Part shown: one piece after another, positions 10,437 to 21,884 of the stretch | How the letters are laid out: every line of letters starts with the position of its first letter | How positions within the stretch are numbered: position 1 is the stretch's first letter | The notes under the pieces: generated by a model | The model's input: only the letters and a program-made list of their open reading frames with translations | Told to the model about the DNA's origin: nothing | Database searches by the model: none | Translations under genes and position numbers: made by a program | Origin: Aselliscus stoliczkanus | Lineage: Eukaryota; Chordata; Mammalia; Chiroptera; Hipposideridae | NCBI GenBank assembly: GCA_033961575.1 | Contig: CM066730.1 | Location: 152,609,523 to 152,673,522, forward strand | Direction of reading: 5' to 3' | DNA: 64,000 bases

Positions 10437-10790
10437 CAATAAGCATCTACTCTGTGTTCAGTCCTCTGGTGGGCACCAGCAGTGTGACAGTGAATGACAC
10501 AACCCCTGCCCTCAATTTGCTCACAGTTTGGTGGGAGAGGGGCAGACATACAAGCCATCAGACGTGTACAATGTGATGAGTGTGATAAGAGAGATGTGCT
10601 TAGAAGAAGTGATGAATTTGGCCTAAAAGGTGATGGAGATGGTCAAGGAAAACCTTTCAGAAGAGCTGATACTGGAGCTGAATCTGGTAGCCTAGGGATG
10701 GATTTTCCAGGTGGTCAGTGCCAGGAGAGGGCAAGGCGTGGCAAGATGAAGCAACTTGGCATCGTTAGGAGAGCAGGTTTCCACCCCGTC
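10437..10790 (-). repeat. L2 LINE 3' region, antisense
   Basis: Minus-strand L2 text in order: 'aataagcatctactctgtgt', 'gggcaccagcagtgtgacag', 'acaacccctgccctcaattt', 'agacatacaagccatcag', 'aaaacctttcagaagagctg'. This is a long colinear L2 copy. Confidence 0.8.
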
Positions 10791-11095
10791 TATCTCATGT
10801 TCCTGTGACAACCACATGCGAAACGCACACCGTGAATTGCCAACAAGTGCTATAGGGATGGGTGCTATTATTTGTTATCTGATTTAAAATTTTCCTTTTG
10901 GATTTGATCTGAAATTAGAGAAATGCTCGGCTTCCTGTCTCATCAGGTTTGGGTAATGTGCTCCCATGGCTGTCTTCCATGTACACACCCCAGTTGTGCG
11001 ACAAGGAAAGCGCTGCGTAAGGCTATGCTTCTTGTTAAATGGTGGGGTTCACTTTTCATCTTTGTGCTTGTTGTCAGTGCGCTCTGTGTCTAAGC
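10791..11095. other. Unassigned sequence
   Basis: No recognised gene or repeat. The 77-codon frame at 10966-11199 runs into a MIR and is treated as chance. Confidence 0.35.
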
Positions 11096-11099
11096 TTTA

Positions 11100-11225
11100 C
11101 ATAGGAACTCCTGAGAGGCTGGCGTGGGGAAGGACTCAGGATTGTGAAGTCAGGCTGACCTTGGCTCGAATGCTGGGTCTGCCACTTTCTGCTTGCTAAC
11201 TATGGCCTTGCCTCCTCCATGGCCA
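11100..11225 (+). repeat. MIR SINE, 5' part
   Basis: MIR 5' region: 'ggattgtgaagtcaggctga', 'ccttggctcgaatgctgggt', 'ctgccactttctgcttgcta'. The tRNA-related head and the core start are present and the 3' end is lost. Confidence 0.75.
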
Positions 11226-11344
11226 CCTTGATTAGTTTGGGGTGCTTCACTATTCTTAGGGTAATTACTTCCGGAACCAACGGGTGGTTAGTTGCATCAA
11301 CGGTGTTAGTGACTTAATGCTGAAGGCTAAATTCTTTAATTCCT

Positions 11345-11800
11345 AAATTTCTTCAAGTGACTAGAATAAAGTCCAAACCTCTCCCTGTGGCCTAAGGGAC
11401 CGTGTGTGAATTACCCTGTCTCATCTTGCACTGCCTTCCCTGAGCTCTCTAAGTTGCATTAACATGGACTAAGGTCATAGCCACCTGAAGGACTTTGATT
11501 TCACTGTTCCTTCTGCCTAGAACTTCCACCTGATTTTTATATGGCTGGCTTCTCCTTAGTTGTCAGGTATCAGTTTAAATGTCACCTCTGATTGCCCCCT
11601 AGTCACCTGTTTTATTTTTTTTTATAGCACTTATTACCTGAAAGTGTCTTATTTATTTACTTGTTTGCCATCTGTCCCCTCTACTAGAATGTAAGTTCTA
11701 TCTCAGAGGGAACTTTATCTGTCCTGGTCACTGTTGTGTCCCCAGAACTCAGAACAGTTCTGTGTACGTACTGTACACTTCCTCAACGTGTTTGAACCAA
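11345..11800 (+). repeat. L2 LINE 3' region, sense
   Basis: Colinear L2 text: 'taaagtccaaacctctccct', 'cagtttaaatgtcacctctg', 'tttatagcacttattacctg', 'tactagaatgtaagttctat', 'gtgtccccagaactcagaac'. One of the best-preserved L2 copies in the window. Confidence 0.85.
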
Positions 11801-12115
11801 CGGACAGTTGATTAAATGGATTTACTAGAAAGACGAAGCAATTCTCCATTTAAAAATAGGGAAACTAACTTCCTTGGTAGCTATAAATACCTGTGGAATT
11901 GGAACATAAATATTTGTGGGACTGAAGCATATTAATGCATAATAAAGCTTTTGGTTGCGAGTGCCATGGAGAGTGATCCTAATTGAGGAATAATTACAAC
12001 GTTGGCATGCTGTGGGAGGCACTGGGGGTTGAGCCTAACAAATTTAAGCCAACCCTTGATTCTGAAATAGGATGGGTAAGGAGCTTCACCCAGGTTCTGT
12101 GAGCTCCAAGGCTGT
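11801..12115. other. Unassigned sequence
   Basis: AT-rich sequence with no gene and no clear repeat. The two frames on the minus strand at 11825-12393 overlap a MIR and are not supported. Confidence 0.35.
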
Positions 12116-12119
12116 AATG

Positions 12120-12325
12120 CCATGAGAGGCACTGGAGAAGCAAGGCCTGAGTTCAAGTCCTCCATCTTCTTAGCTGTATGACCTTGGGCATTTCCCTTAA
12201 CCTTGTGGGGCCTATATTTCCTCCTCTGTGGAATGGGGGTATATGGGTATGCCACCATGGCTATTGTGAGGGTTGACTGAGGTGATAGATATAGTGTGCT
12301 TGAAGCAAACAGGCTGGGTGCAAGA
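12120..12325 (+). repeat. MIR SINE
   Basis: MIR order is clear: 'gaggcactggagaagcaagg', 'cttagctgtatgaccttggg', 'cttaaccttgtggggcctat', 'tcctctgtggaatgggggta', 'attgtgagggttgactgagg'. Confidence 0.85.
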
Positions 12326-14605
12326 TAGGAGGGAGCAGGGGTCATCATCATGTGGCCCTGCTCCAGCCCTGGCCATGCAAGCTCAGAGATCATGCCAGAT
12401 AAATGTCTGCTGAGTGCTGACGGAGGGGCACTCGTTCTTCTTTAACCTCTGTGGTCAGAAGCCAGCTTTCCATAAGCCTCACAGACATGACGTATTAGAG
12501 CTTGAATTTCATCTATGGCCAAAAAAAAAAAGTCCTTGTCTTCTTGGCTCCCAGTACTCAGCGTCTTCTGGGGATTTCTCTCAGATAGCAAAACCTACAG
12601 TACCCAAGGTCAAGAATGTCAAGAAATGAAGCCCCTGCCATTGGAGGATGGGCTGTGTAGGGGTCAGCAGGGGGCTGCTGTGGGTAGATGCAGGAAGGTG
12701 CTGGAGCCCCAGACATCCCTTCAGTGGGGAGGCCCAGGCTGCTCTCCCAATGGCTGGGGAAGAACCTAACCTCCACTGTGAGACGTTGTACTGAATCTGT
12801 CATGGTCCTTTCTATATGTGCCTCTTTCCGGTGGAGTTGGGGGTGGGGTTGGAAGACTAGGAAAGACCTAGTGTTCAGACCCTGCTGCTCTGACCTGGAA
12901 TTAAAAGGAAGGTGTTATGTGGCATGCTGTGTGGCTATTTTAATGGTCTCTCCTGTGTTAGAATTACTTATTGGGCGTCATATGTGGGATCAGAGGGCGC
13001 TTGATGACTTCTAGTGGCCCTTCCTATTGGATGGCTCTGTGAATTTAGGGATTCTTCTTTTTGCCTAGAAGATATATTCCCTATGGCCAGAGGCAAAGAG
13101 GAGATTTCCACAGCAATTTCTATTCACCACGGTCCTGAGAAGAGAAATAGCTCCCCTGTTGATGGCTAGAGAGAGGCAACTCGAAGAGAGCATGTGGGCT
13201 CACAGTCTCTCTGGCTCCCTTTATGTCCGAGACTTACCCAGCGTGTTTGGGAAGAGGGCCAGCCAGGTGGTGATCAGCTGGCAGATAATGTGAGTCCCTG
13301 TTTTTGAGCTGCCATGCCAGTGCTGCTGCACAGTCACCAGAAAGACAAGATGTGTTTGGCACTTAGTGGTGCCGCCTGCTGTTGGAGGCTGTAGGCCAAG
13401 GGGAAAGAGGGCGAGACGACTGGATTCTAGTTCTTACGGCTATGGGATCTGGAGCCTCAGAGTCATTGCCTCTAAAACAAAGGCATCAGATCAGGACCTA
13501 CAGACTGCTAAGGCTCCTGCTTGTTCTAAGAGGGTCTAAGGCCCCGCACAGCACAGGCTCACGGGGGCATGGCCAGGGTTTACCCAGGTCCAGAAAACTG
13601 CTGTGTTCTCCTGCCCCATCCTAACAGGCTGCATCTATAGAGTGGAGAACCTTTCACTGCTCCATCTCATGTGTCCCTGGGACGGGGGATGCTTCTCCTT
13701 TCATAGTTGGAGTAATTGTTTGGAGTAGTGGGTCTTCAGCCTAGCAGCTCACCTTTTCCGGACTGAGGAGCCCTGGATCCTTCAAGCAGTTTAGGTATTT
13801 TCTAGTTTCCCTGCTCTGAACAAACGTGTCACTATGACTCTTAAAATGAGGCGTCCAGATGGGAACAGGTGCAGACATGACTAAGCTCTTACAGAGGGGA
13901 TGCTCAAAAGCTACTGAGCAGTGTCTAGATTTCAGACGTTGTCTCAGCTGGCCTTAATCTATATGTGCCAAATCCATGGCATCCTATTAGACATCTGTCC
14001 ACTTCAGGCTGAGATAAAATTTTACATTCGTGTTTCTTGTAAGTCTGTGTGAAGAAAGCTCTATGTAGAGACAAGGGCTGACTTTGGCGCCCCCTTGAGG
14101 ACAGCTGGCTGTGATTAAGCATCCTCCCCCACACCCCAGTGGCGTGGGCTACTCTGTCTTATGGCAGCAGAGAGTTTAATGACCTGGGTGGTTTTGTTTA
14201 TTAAAATATCATTTCGGGGGTTCTTTATACCATTGTAACAAAGGTTTGACTGAGTACCTATCTGTCTTCTTAAGCAGGTGCCTCTGGGCCCTCTTCTTAA
14301 GTTGGACACTTGGGGGCTTCATTGGGCCTCTGCTCACTCATCTTTAAAATGAGGCAATTTTTCTAGTTCTAAGTTATATGACTCTTTGGGAGCTAGATAA
14401 AACCTGTCTTTACAACTTTAATAGCTGCTGTTTTTGTGAGTATTGCCCCTCCTTTAGAAATGTATTGTATCCCTAAAAAAAAAAAAAAAGAATTCATCCT
14501 TTTCCTATGTTTCCAAATTCCATCCTTTATGTTTCCAAATTCCTGTTTTTCACCTTGTCTTGAGATTTTATCCTTCCCCACCCCTTCTAACCTAAAGAAG
14601 CTCTG
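12326..14605. other. Unassigned 2.3-kb stretch
   Basis: Mostly single-copy-like sequence with two A-runs (12520-12531 and 14476-14489) and a weak MIR-like fragment at 14335-14395. Frames up to 108 codons (12688-13014) overlap frames on the opposite strand, and none has recognisable motifs. No exon with plausible splice sites and family similarity was found. Confidence 0.4.
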
Positions 14606-14611
14606 AGTTCA

Positions 14612-14815
14612 GCAGGAAGCAGCACAGCACAATGGTCAAGGGCAGTGTCTTTGGAGGGACCCAGACTGGGTTTGTGGTCTGGGTCCATTGCTGACAAGCT
14701 GGGTGACCTTGGGTAAGTAATATAACCTCTCCATGTCTGCTCCATTATCTACAAAAGGGGGATAACCAGCACCTGCCTTATAGACAAATACATATAAAGT
14801 GCATAGAATACTGCA
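14612..14815 (+). repeat. MIR SINE
   Basis: MIR order: 'agcacaatggtcaagggcag', 'ttgctgacaagctgggtgac', 'cttgggtaagtaatataacc', 'ccattatctacaaaaggggg', 'ataaagtgcatagaatactg'. Confidence 0.85.
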
Positions 14816-15124
14816 AAATAGTATTCAAAAGAACCATTCTTTCTTACTGTATTTTTATAGGGTGAGGTAGCAAGTATAACCCAGAGTTGCCACCAGGCTC
14901 TGTTCCTTTAGGAAACCCATCAAACAAGGAAGCAAACAAACAGAAGACATGGCTCCTGAAGTTTCCAATGATGCCTGTTCTTAGTGGGAGACCAGCACAA
15001 GCTGCTGTCCACACCATCAGGAGGACAGCCCAGCTGGCTGGCCAACAGAATGGCCCCACATGGCCATGGAGGACAGGTCGACCTAAGGGTTTAAGAGATG
15101 GGTTATAGCCAGGAGGTTATTCAT
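14816..15124. other. Unassigned sequence
   Basis: No recognised gene or repeat. Frames on both strands at 14844-15108 mirror each other and lack similarity to known families. Confidence 0.35.
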
Positions 15125-15360
15125 TTCTGTCCACTAGGTAATAAACACTAACTGAGGACCTCACGGACTCTACCCTGCAGCAGATATAAAAAAGATTCCA
15201 GTCGTTGGAGGACCAAGACTAGTGGGGAAAGATAAGCAGGTCAATCAACAGTTATAGTGTCCTTCAAGGATTCCTAGGAGTCTGGAGTTGCTAGGGAGGG
15301 GTTTGGAAGGACCCAAGGTCAAGATATAGACCAAGTCAGATCCAAGGGAGTGAGAACTTG
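15125..15360 (-). repeat. L2 LINE fragment, antisense (tentative)
   Basis: Begins 'ccactaggtaataaacacta' and continues 'accctgcagcagatataaaa', then 'aagataagcaggtcaatcaa', the general layout of an antisense L2 3' region. Strongly diverged. Confidence 0.45.
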
Positions 15361-15488
15361 GTAAAATCAAAGTTTCAGGGCCATTGTATACAAACCCATG
15401 GCCTGCATGTTACATACGCCTCCTGGCTTCTCAAAAAGATTCTCACTACAATGGGAGTAAAAAACTAGAAAGCTACTTCTCAAAGTGG

Positions 15489-15574
15489 TGTGTGTGTGTA
15501 TAGATATAGATATAGATATAGATATAGATAGATATAGATATAGATATAGATAGATATAGATAGACAGACACATA
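15489..15574. repeat. (GT)n followed by TAGATA-type tandem repeat
   Basis: A short GT run then a tandem array of ATAGAT and ATAGATATAGAT units. The array offers many GATA cores, which is a consequence of the repeat rather than evidence of regulation. Confidence 0.95.
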
Positions 15575-15600
15575 CACATACGCACACATGAGATCCAACA

Positions 15601-16145
15601 GTTAAGTTCATGAACTCATTTTAGAAAAAGTGCTACATACCTCTTTGCTGAATATCACTATGGTCACCTTCAAAATACTCCACTTGGGAAGCTATGCACT
15701 GATGCCGGCACCTAGTCCACACTTCAAAACAATTCTGGAACTCTTTCTGGAATGGCCATCAGAGCTGTTGTCGTATTACCCTTGATGTCCTGAATGTCAT
15801 AAAAATGTCTTCCTTTTAATATTTATTTTATCTTTGGGTAAAGAAAGAAGTCATTGGGGGACAGATAAGGTGAGTAGGGAGGGTGTTCCAATACAGTTAT
15901 TTGTTTACTGGCCAAAAACTCCTTTACAGGCAGTGCCATGTGAGCCTGTGCATTGTCGTGATGCAAGAGCCATGAATGGTTGGCGAAAAGTTCAGGTCAC
16001 CTGTCTAACTTTATCACGCAGCCTTTTCAGCACTTCCAAATAGTAAACTTGGTTAACTGTGTCCAGTTGGTCCAAATTCATAATGAATAATCCCTCTGAT
16101 ATCAAAAAAGGTTAGCAGCCATTGCAATAAGTTCGCAAACTTATC
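15601..16145 (-). mobile_element. Mariner DNA transposon, internally deleted
   Basis: The ends form terminal inverted repeats: GTTAAGTTCATGAACTCATT at 15601-15620 versus GATAAGTTTGCGAACTTATT read from 16145 on the minus strand. Between them the minus strand encodes the catalytic half of a mariner transposase (see pseudogene). A full mariner is about 1.3 kb; this copy is 545 bp, so roughly the first half, including the DNA-binding region and the first catalytic aspartate, is gone. TA target duplications are not intact. Confidence 0.85.
15640..16112 (-). pseudogene. Mariner transposase remnant with D34D core
   Basis: Minus-strand translation gives DIRGIIHYEFGP near 16105, then after a frameshift VNQVYYLEVLKRLRDKV, then after another shift NHSWLLHHDNAQAH and later YSPYLSPNDFF. 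The aspartate of HHDN (codon near 15957) is separated from the aspartate of PND by exactly 34 residues, the D34D spacing of mariner transposases. A stop codon follows PKIK, and KGRHFYDIQDIK continues. Transposase cuts and joins transposon ends in the nucleus. At least two frameshifts and several stops make it inactive. YSPYL departs from the more usual YSPDL. Confidence 0.9.
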
Positions 16146-17725
16146 AGACCTGTGTGTGCGTATGTGTATTAAAAAATAGAATATATCTATTTTTCTACAG
16201 ATAGTACAGTAATAAAACTAAATTTATTTTGGAATGATTCTTTTTTAAAGAATGTAATTGTACATATAAGCTCTGAATAAACCAGTGTTCAACACGGCAC
16301 TGTTTTTAGGGGCCCAACCAAGAATGAGGGTCAGTACCTTGGAGAGCTCCAAGGGGGTTCCAAATAGCTCAGACAGGCAACTAACTAGTTCAGCATGAGG
16401 CAGAGCCTGCTGCAGGGACTAGCAAGGTGCCAGCCACCGTCTGCTGTGGGCATCATTGCGAAGGCTGGTGTTTCTCTCAGGTGGAGGCCTCAGAGAAGGG
16501 TCGTTGCAGATGGGGCCCAAGGGCCCTGGATGGAGATTGGGTACATGTCCTCTCCCTTTTCTGGTACCCAGGAAAGATCATTGCACCAATCCTGGGGTCA
16601 ATTAATAGACTCTATCACTATGGTTTTTGTGGAGTTTTGCTGTCTGAAAGGTGGTTGGTAGCATTTCTCTCCTAGTGGAAGTGCCTTAGTTATTTGAGAT
16701 AAGACATCGAAAGGGTTGTTGCTGCCCAAAGGCAGAACCAAAGAACTGGGACAAGCTCAGTGGCAATTCTGCTATTTCAGCCTCATGGATATGTGGATTT
16801 CTCCAATTACCCAATCCATCCTGTTCCTGTGGGTGGCTGGGGGGACTGTCTGTGAGACTCAGGGTGAGGCCAGACGTCAAAATGTTCGTGGTTGGCTTTT
16901 GGCCCTGAACAGTGGAGCCTGATTAAGTTTGGCATAAAATTTGACTGACTGAAGTTTGGGAGATGCACCCACATGCACCTGGCATGTGTACATCCATACA
17001 CTGTTCTTTCTCATCAGATGGGCATATGGGTGTGTAGTTCTCTTTCGGAACAAGGCATTTAACAAACTAATTTACAGGTTCAGGAAAGCTCCCAGCCAGG
17101 TGTGGACTCTGGTGAGATGGCAGATTTATCCACAGACCTCCTCCACTTTCCCTTTCTCTTCTTTCTCAATCCTCCTCCTCTCCACTCCACTAGTTCCCCA
17201 TCCCCTTATGGAATGTCTTTTCTGTGAGGCCTGGGATGTGCCCCCATGGTCACTGGGTTGCCATATGCCTGAGATTCTCAGGGGACAATCCTGATTATAG
17301 ATACTTTCATTCTGTTCATTCAAAGCCAGTTATTAAATGTATAACTGAATGTGATATGATTCTATGCTTTTGTAAGACAAATACATTCATAAATCAGGAC
17401 ATTAATCTTTAGTCAAACCACATGTCTGAATTCTGCATGTAGCAAATATGGTCATCATATGTCTAAGACAGAGAGAAAGGAATTTTCATCTCCTAGGTCC
17501 GTTCAGTCCGTTGGAGGAATCATCTGTGTTAAGAAGGAGCTTGAGGCTGCACTGGGTTTGGTGGAAAGGGGGGTCACGATTCATTAGTGGCATCTGCCAT
17601 GAGCATCATATGGCCAGTGGTGATGTGTGGACTGCCTTTGGCATCAGCCATTTCTGTTCCAAGGTCCTACTGTCCTCAAGCTGCTCCATACCTACCTTGT
17701 CAATATATTGGGGTGTCGAATGGGT
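16146..17725. other. Unassigned 1.6-kb stretch
   Basis: No recognised repeat or gene. Overlapping plus-strand frames of 88 and 82 codons at 16395-16675, and one of 112 codons at 16956-17294, have opposite-strand partners and no family motifs. Could be single-copy intergenic DNA or an old unrecognised repeat. Confidence 0.4.
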
Positions 17726-17729
17726 GAAA

Positions 17730-18010
17730 TGAGTGAAAGGAGTCAAAATTTACAAACTTTCAGTTGTAAAATAAGTCATGGTGACTATAGCTAATAATAC
17801 TGTATTGCATATTTGAAAATTGCTAAGAGAGTAGATCTTAAAAATTTCTCAGGACAGGAAAAAAAAATTTTGCAACTCTGGTGACAAATGTTAACTAGAA
17901 TTATTGTGGTGATCATTTTGCATTAAATACAAATATTAAAGCATTATATTGTACACCTAAAACTAATAAAATGTTATATGCCAAGTATACCTCAATAGAA
18001 AAGGAAACTT
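17730..18010 (+). repeat. L1 (L1M-type) 3' end
   Basis: Contains the old L1 3' UTR phrases 'atggtgactatagctaataa', 'gtattgcatatttgaaaatt', 'gctaagagagtagatcttaa', 'attgtggtgatcattttgca', 'ttatattgtacacctaaaac'. A second, homologous copy lies at 31805-32115. Confidence 0.75.
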
Positions 18011-18024
18011 TATGTCACTATTAA

Positions 18025-18172
18025 AAAAAAAGGTTTTACAGATGGATGATGGTGATGGTTGCACAACAGTGTGAATGTACTTAATGCCACAGAACTGTAC
18101 ATTTAAAAATGGGTAACATAGTACATTTTATGTTATGTATATCTTCCCACAAAAAAAATACTCAAAAAAAAA
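18025..18172 (+). repeat. L1 (L1M-type) 3' end, second fragment
   Basis: Phrases 'tgatggttgcacaacagtgt', 'gaatgtacttaatgccacag', 'aactgtacatttaaaaatgg', then a poly-A-like end. It resembles the end of the L1 copy at 57995-58600. Confidence 0.75.
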
Positions 18173-18174
18173 AA

Positions 18175-18800
18175 AGCCTGAGAAGAAACAGGATACGTGC
18201 ATAGTCTCAAACCATCTCTTCCAAGATATTTATTAACTACAAAGGGAAGAAGAGTAACTTTACAGGGAGAAAAGTGGCAGGCCCCATCTTAACGAGGCAT
18301 CAAAGGTTAACATCACCAGTATTAGGATGCATTCATGTAGCTCCCGATATGCTTTTTGTGGGATTCTTGCCAAAATGAACAATTTTAATCTAATCATAAG
18401 AAATTTTCAGATAAACCCAAATCAAATGGCACTCAAAAAAAAATGAACAATACTTTTCAAAAACATCCAGATCATAAAAGATAAGGAAAGACTGAAAACT
18501 GTTAGAGATTGGAACAGACGAAGGAGGCATGACAACTAAATGCAATAGGGAATCCTGGATTGAATCCTAGAACAGGAAAAAAGGACGTTTGTGGGGACAC
18601 TGGTGAAATCCAAATAAGGTCTATAATTTAGTCAATAGTATTGTACCAATGTTAACTTCCTACTTTTGATCATTATACTCTGGTTATATCAGACGTTCAC
18701 ATCGGGGAAACGGGGTCAAAGATATGTGGGAACTCTGCAGCTTCCCCAACTTCCCTGTAAGTCTAAAATTAATTCCGAAATAAAAAGTTGTTTGTTTGCT
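18175..18800 (+). repeat. L1 (L1ME-like) 3' UTR relic
   Basis: Shows the pattern 'aagagtaactttacagggag', 'gtggcaggccccatcttaac', 'ggttaacatcaccagtatta', 'gacaactaaatgcaataggg', 'aatcctggattgaatcctag', ending 'ccgaaataaaaagttg'. The first part is also present at 31570-31800. I assign it to an old L1 3' UTR from pattern memory. Confidence 0.6.
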
Positions 18801-19085
18801 TGTTTGTTTAAGTGGACAAAGTGGTTTTAAAAAGGGACTAAGAACTAGGGCTCTAGAGATAGACAAAATTAAAAATGAAAAGCTGTCTAAGTGATCAATA
18901 GTGAAAGATGATGACCCTGAGGTGGTAACCACCCCAGAGGCTAGAAGAGACCTCTGACTCTGAGCCTTCAGAAATAGGCCAGGAGAAGGGAATATGATAG
19001 GACTTCTCATCACATGGTGCACAACGCATAGCCAGCTCTGTTCTGAACCCCAAACTGGGCTTCTTAGCTTGAGTCTGCCTAGTTT
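18801..19085. other. Unassigned sequence
   Basis: No gene or clear repeat between an L1 relic and a MIR. Confidence 0.35.
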
Positions 19086-19089
19086 ACTG

Positions 19090-19325
19090 GGGAGAACCTG
19101 GTGTTTGGAGGCAGACAGACCTGGCTGTCAATTCCAAATGCTCACGGTATATACTGTGTGACCCTGGGAAGGTTACTTAACTTTTCTGTGCCTTGGGTTA
19201 TTCCTCTATGAAACTGAAATAATAATACACACCTCTCAGGTTTATTATAAGAATTAAATTGTATAGCACATTTAAAGTACCTATAGCGGTGCTTGGCACA
19301 TAGTAGGTGCCCCATAAAAAGGAGC
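19090..19325 (+). repeat. MIR SINE, near full length
   Basis: Nearly complete: 'tggaggcagacagacctggc', 'actgtgtgaccctgggaagg', 'ttacttaacttttctgtgcc', 'gaaactgaaataataataca', 'cttggcacatagtaggtgcc'. Confidence 0.9.
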
Positions 19326-19479
19326 CCTTACAACAACAACTTAAAAGTCTTGTGTCACTTGCTCCAGGTGGGCTATTTGAATAAACCTATTTTACATAAT
19401 GGGTGTCACTTGTCCTTTGGGTAATAATTCCATCCTACTTGGACTCCCAAATCCAAAAAATAAATAAAGGAAGTGACCT

Positions 19480-19728
19480 TTACTAAGTGATTTGGAATTT
19501 CAGTGGACCAGTCTGTAATTGCTGGTTAACAGGCCCGGAAACCAGCTCTTGTGCTGTAATTGGAGGTGCGCAGGTCAGGACATTTAATTATAGCCTGGCC
19601 GCCTGGAATAGAAACCTGGCCACCGTGACAACGCTGTTCTGCATCGGCCTGATTAAGTCAACAAATTGTTGGTTCCCAGCCCAAACGGGCCGGTGACAAG
19701 GGCTTTCTCCCACTGGAATCACTGGGTC
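19480..19728. promoter_or_regulatory. Candidate conserved enhancer-like block
   Basis: Repeat-free block flanked by MIRs. It holds TAATTG at 19516, GTTAAC at 19525, TAATTG at 19557, TTAATTA at 19584-19590 and GATTAAG at 19651, so homeodomain-type cores are clustered. The balanced composition apart from these sites resembles developmental enhancers, but conservation cannot be tested here. Confidence 0.35.
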
Positions 19729-19837
19729 TTGATGTGCCAGTCAAATTCCTTTATAAAGGCAGGAGCAGGATAAGACACGGGAGGCGTCTGCTGCGTGGTG
19801 GGTGAGACCAGCAGAGATGGACCTGTCAGGAAGAGGC

Positions 19838-20085
19838 GAGACAGTGTGTGTGATCTGCAGAGGCTGCAAAGCCTGGTGTTCCGAGGAGCTTGCCTGCCCA
19901 GGTTCAAATCCAGCCCCACCACTGGCTGTAACTTAACCTCTTTGGGCCCAGTTTCTTTATCTACAAAATGGGGATAACCATAGTACTTACCCACCTCCTA
20001 GGGTTGCTGTGAGGGTTAAATGGGGTGATGTTTATAAAGTGTCTAGCATGTGGTGTAAGTGTTTGATATTATTACCGGGTTATGA
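19838..20085 (+). repeat. MIR SINE, near full length
   Basis: MIR phrases in order: 'tgcccaggttcaaatccagc', 'cccaccactggctgtaactt', 'ttatctacaaaatggggata', 'tagggttgctgtgagggtta', 'ataaagtgtctagcatgtgg'. Confidence 0.9.
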
Positions 20086-21350
20086 CTGATTCTCTGGAAA
20101 GGGAATGGCTTCTCTGCTATCAGGAAAGGTGGCAGGACCACTGGGTGGCCCCTCCCCAATCCCACCCTTGGCTGGAGCCTCCCGCCTCCTGTCCTCCTGC
20201 CCCCCGCCCCCCACTGCTGGACACGTCTGTGCCTTCATCCTGCTCTTTGCCCCTTGACCTCCTGACCTATTCCCACGTATGAACCATCCTTGACCCAGGC
20301 CAAACATCAGTGCAATCCTTCCTGGTCCCCGGCCTCCCCCAGTCAGAGCCAATCGCCTTTCCCTTGACCGCCCAAAGCACCTTTCACCTGGCGGTATTAA
20401 CCCTTTCCATGCTGCGCAGGTTTCTTATGTGTCTCTATCATCTGCCATGCTGGAGGCAACTTGCCAGAGGCGAGACACAGGGCAGTCACCTTCACTCTCC
20501 TCTCATCAAATGCACACACCACATGGCAGGGTGGTGCAGAGGCTGTGTGGACGTCATGGCGTCCCAGTGAAGCCCGCACTCTCCCCTGCCCTCCTTCTCA
20601 CCTCTGTCTCCCTGACCTGGCGTGAGGCCTGGCCCTCCAGCGAGTCAAACATGCTAGTTTCTGAGTGCCCATCCCCTCCTGTCCTCTGGGTTCCTGGGAT
20701 TCACCAGGAGGCCTAAGGCATGCTGGGGGTCAACCTATGTTTGTACCCTCCCCCCGACTCCACTCCTCATTTCATACCTTCATTCCCTAGCACAGGGCGA
20801 TCAAACCATGGCAGGGGCGCCCAGTATGTGGATAACGAGTGGGAGCTGCTTCAGGCGTGGGAAGCAGCAGGGGAGAGGGTTCTGGGGGCAGGGCCAGGGC
20901 GCTCTATCACAGGAGGACTAAATGTGCTTTCCCTTTACATTTGAAACATGTCCGTGGGCACCCTCCCGCCCACACCAGAGCCCAGGAAAGTGGCGGGGTC
21001 AAGAGTGGGCGGGGACCTAGGGGTGGGATATGTCATGGAAAGAGAGGAAGTTAAGCTCAGTGACCGAGTGACCTAGAAATGAGTCATCTCATTGGTTGTG
21101 TGGGGGTGAGGGTGGGGGCGATGAGCATGTCGCAAACCTGGGTCCTGTGGGTTGACCTTGCTTGGGAAAAGCAGGGAAGGTGCTGAGCTGGGAGCCCCCA
21201 CTCCACTGGAGTCCCCTTGAGATGCTCGGAAGCCTAAGCCAGGCCTGAGCGGCCCCGTGGCTCCATCTGCCCGTGCTGGGCCGCTCCCCCACTGAAGTCC
21301 TGCAGAAGGAAAGCACAGAGTTGTCCCTTCCTGCTCAGCCTTTGCTCATT
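20086..21350. other. Unassigned GC-rich stretch
   Basis: GC-rich single-copy-like sequence with C-runs near 20201-20215. An AP-1-like TGAGTCA lies at 21080-21086. Frames of 60-95 codons appear in several frames of both strands, as expected from stop-poor GC-rich DNA. No CpG island: CpG remains sparse. Confidence 0.4.
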
Positions 21351-21354
21351 TGAT

Positions 21355-21565
21355 GCTGCGAGAGAAGCTGCCCCTTACTGGCTCCTGGGTATGTGCCAGG
21401 CACCAGATAAGCACCTCCCATTCTCACCACCACTTTCAGAGGTGGGTGCTGCTCTTACCCGCTTTAACACATAAGGAAACAGTGAAGTTATTTTCCCAAG
21501 ATCCGAAAGAGTGTGAAGTGGTGTCACAGAGGTTCATTTCCAGGGCTGCGGACCTCCAAAGCAGT
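21355..21565 (-). repeat. MIR SINE, antisense
   Basis: Antisense MIR phrases: 'atgtgccaggcaccagataa', 'ttctcaccaccactttcaga', 'taacacataaggaaacagtg', 'aagttattttcccaagatcc'. Confidence 0.8.
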
Positions 21566-21884
21566 CAGGCACTGCGACATTCTCTCAGCAAGGGGATGAG
21601 AGGAGTGGAGCAAGGGACAATGCCGAGGGCACCTTAGCATCATCGTCCCTCCCTGCGGGGTCAGGTTCATCACCTTGGCTGGGCTTCCTGAGGTTAGGGC
21701 ACCCAGGACCGTCAGCAAGAAGAGGGGAGCCATGAAGGGGGCAGCTCTGGGGGATGCTGGCTGGTCTGCGCTGGAAGAGTCCTCAGTGGGGCAGTGAGGG
21801 GAGCAGCCAGAGGCCCTCGAACCTTCAGGAAGGGAGGCAGAGGGCAGGTGCCAGAGGCTTCTCTGGCAGGGAGGACAGAGAGCT
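21566..21884. other. Unassigned sequence
   Basis: No recognised repeat. A 121-codon minus-strand frame (21524-21889) begins in this stretch and ends in the neighbouring MIR, and it has no motif, so I do not call it. Confidence 0.35.

Noticed and set aside
15489..15574. Cluster of GATA factor sites
   Set aside because: The GATA cores follow from a TAGATA tandem repeat and give no independent evidence of regulation.
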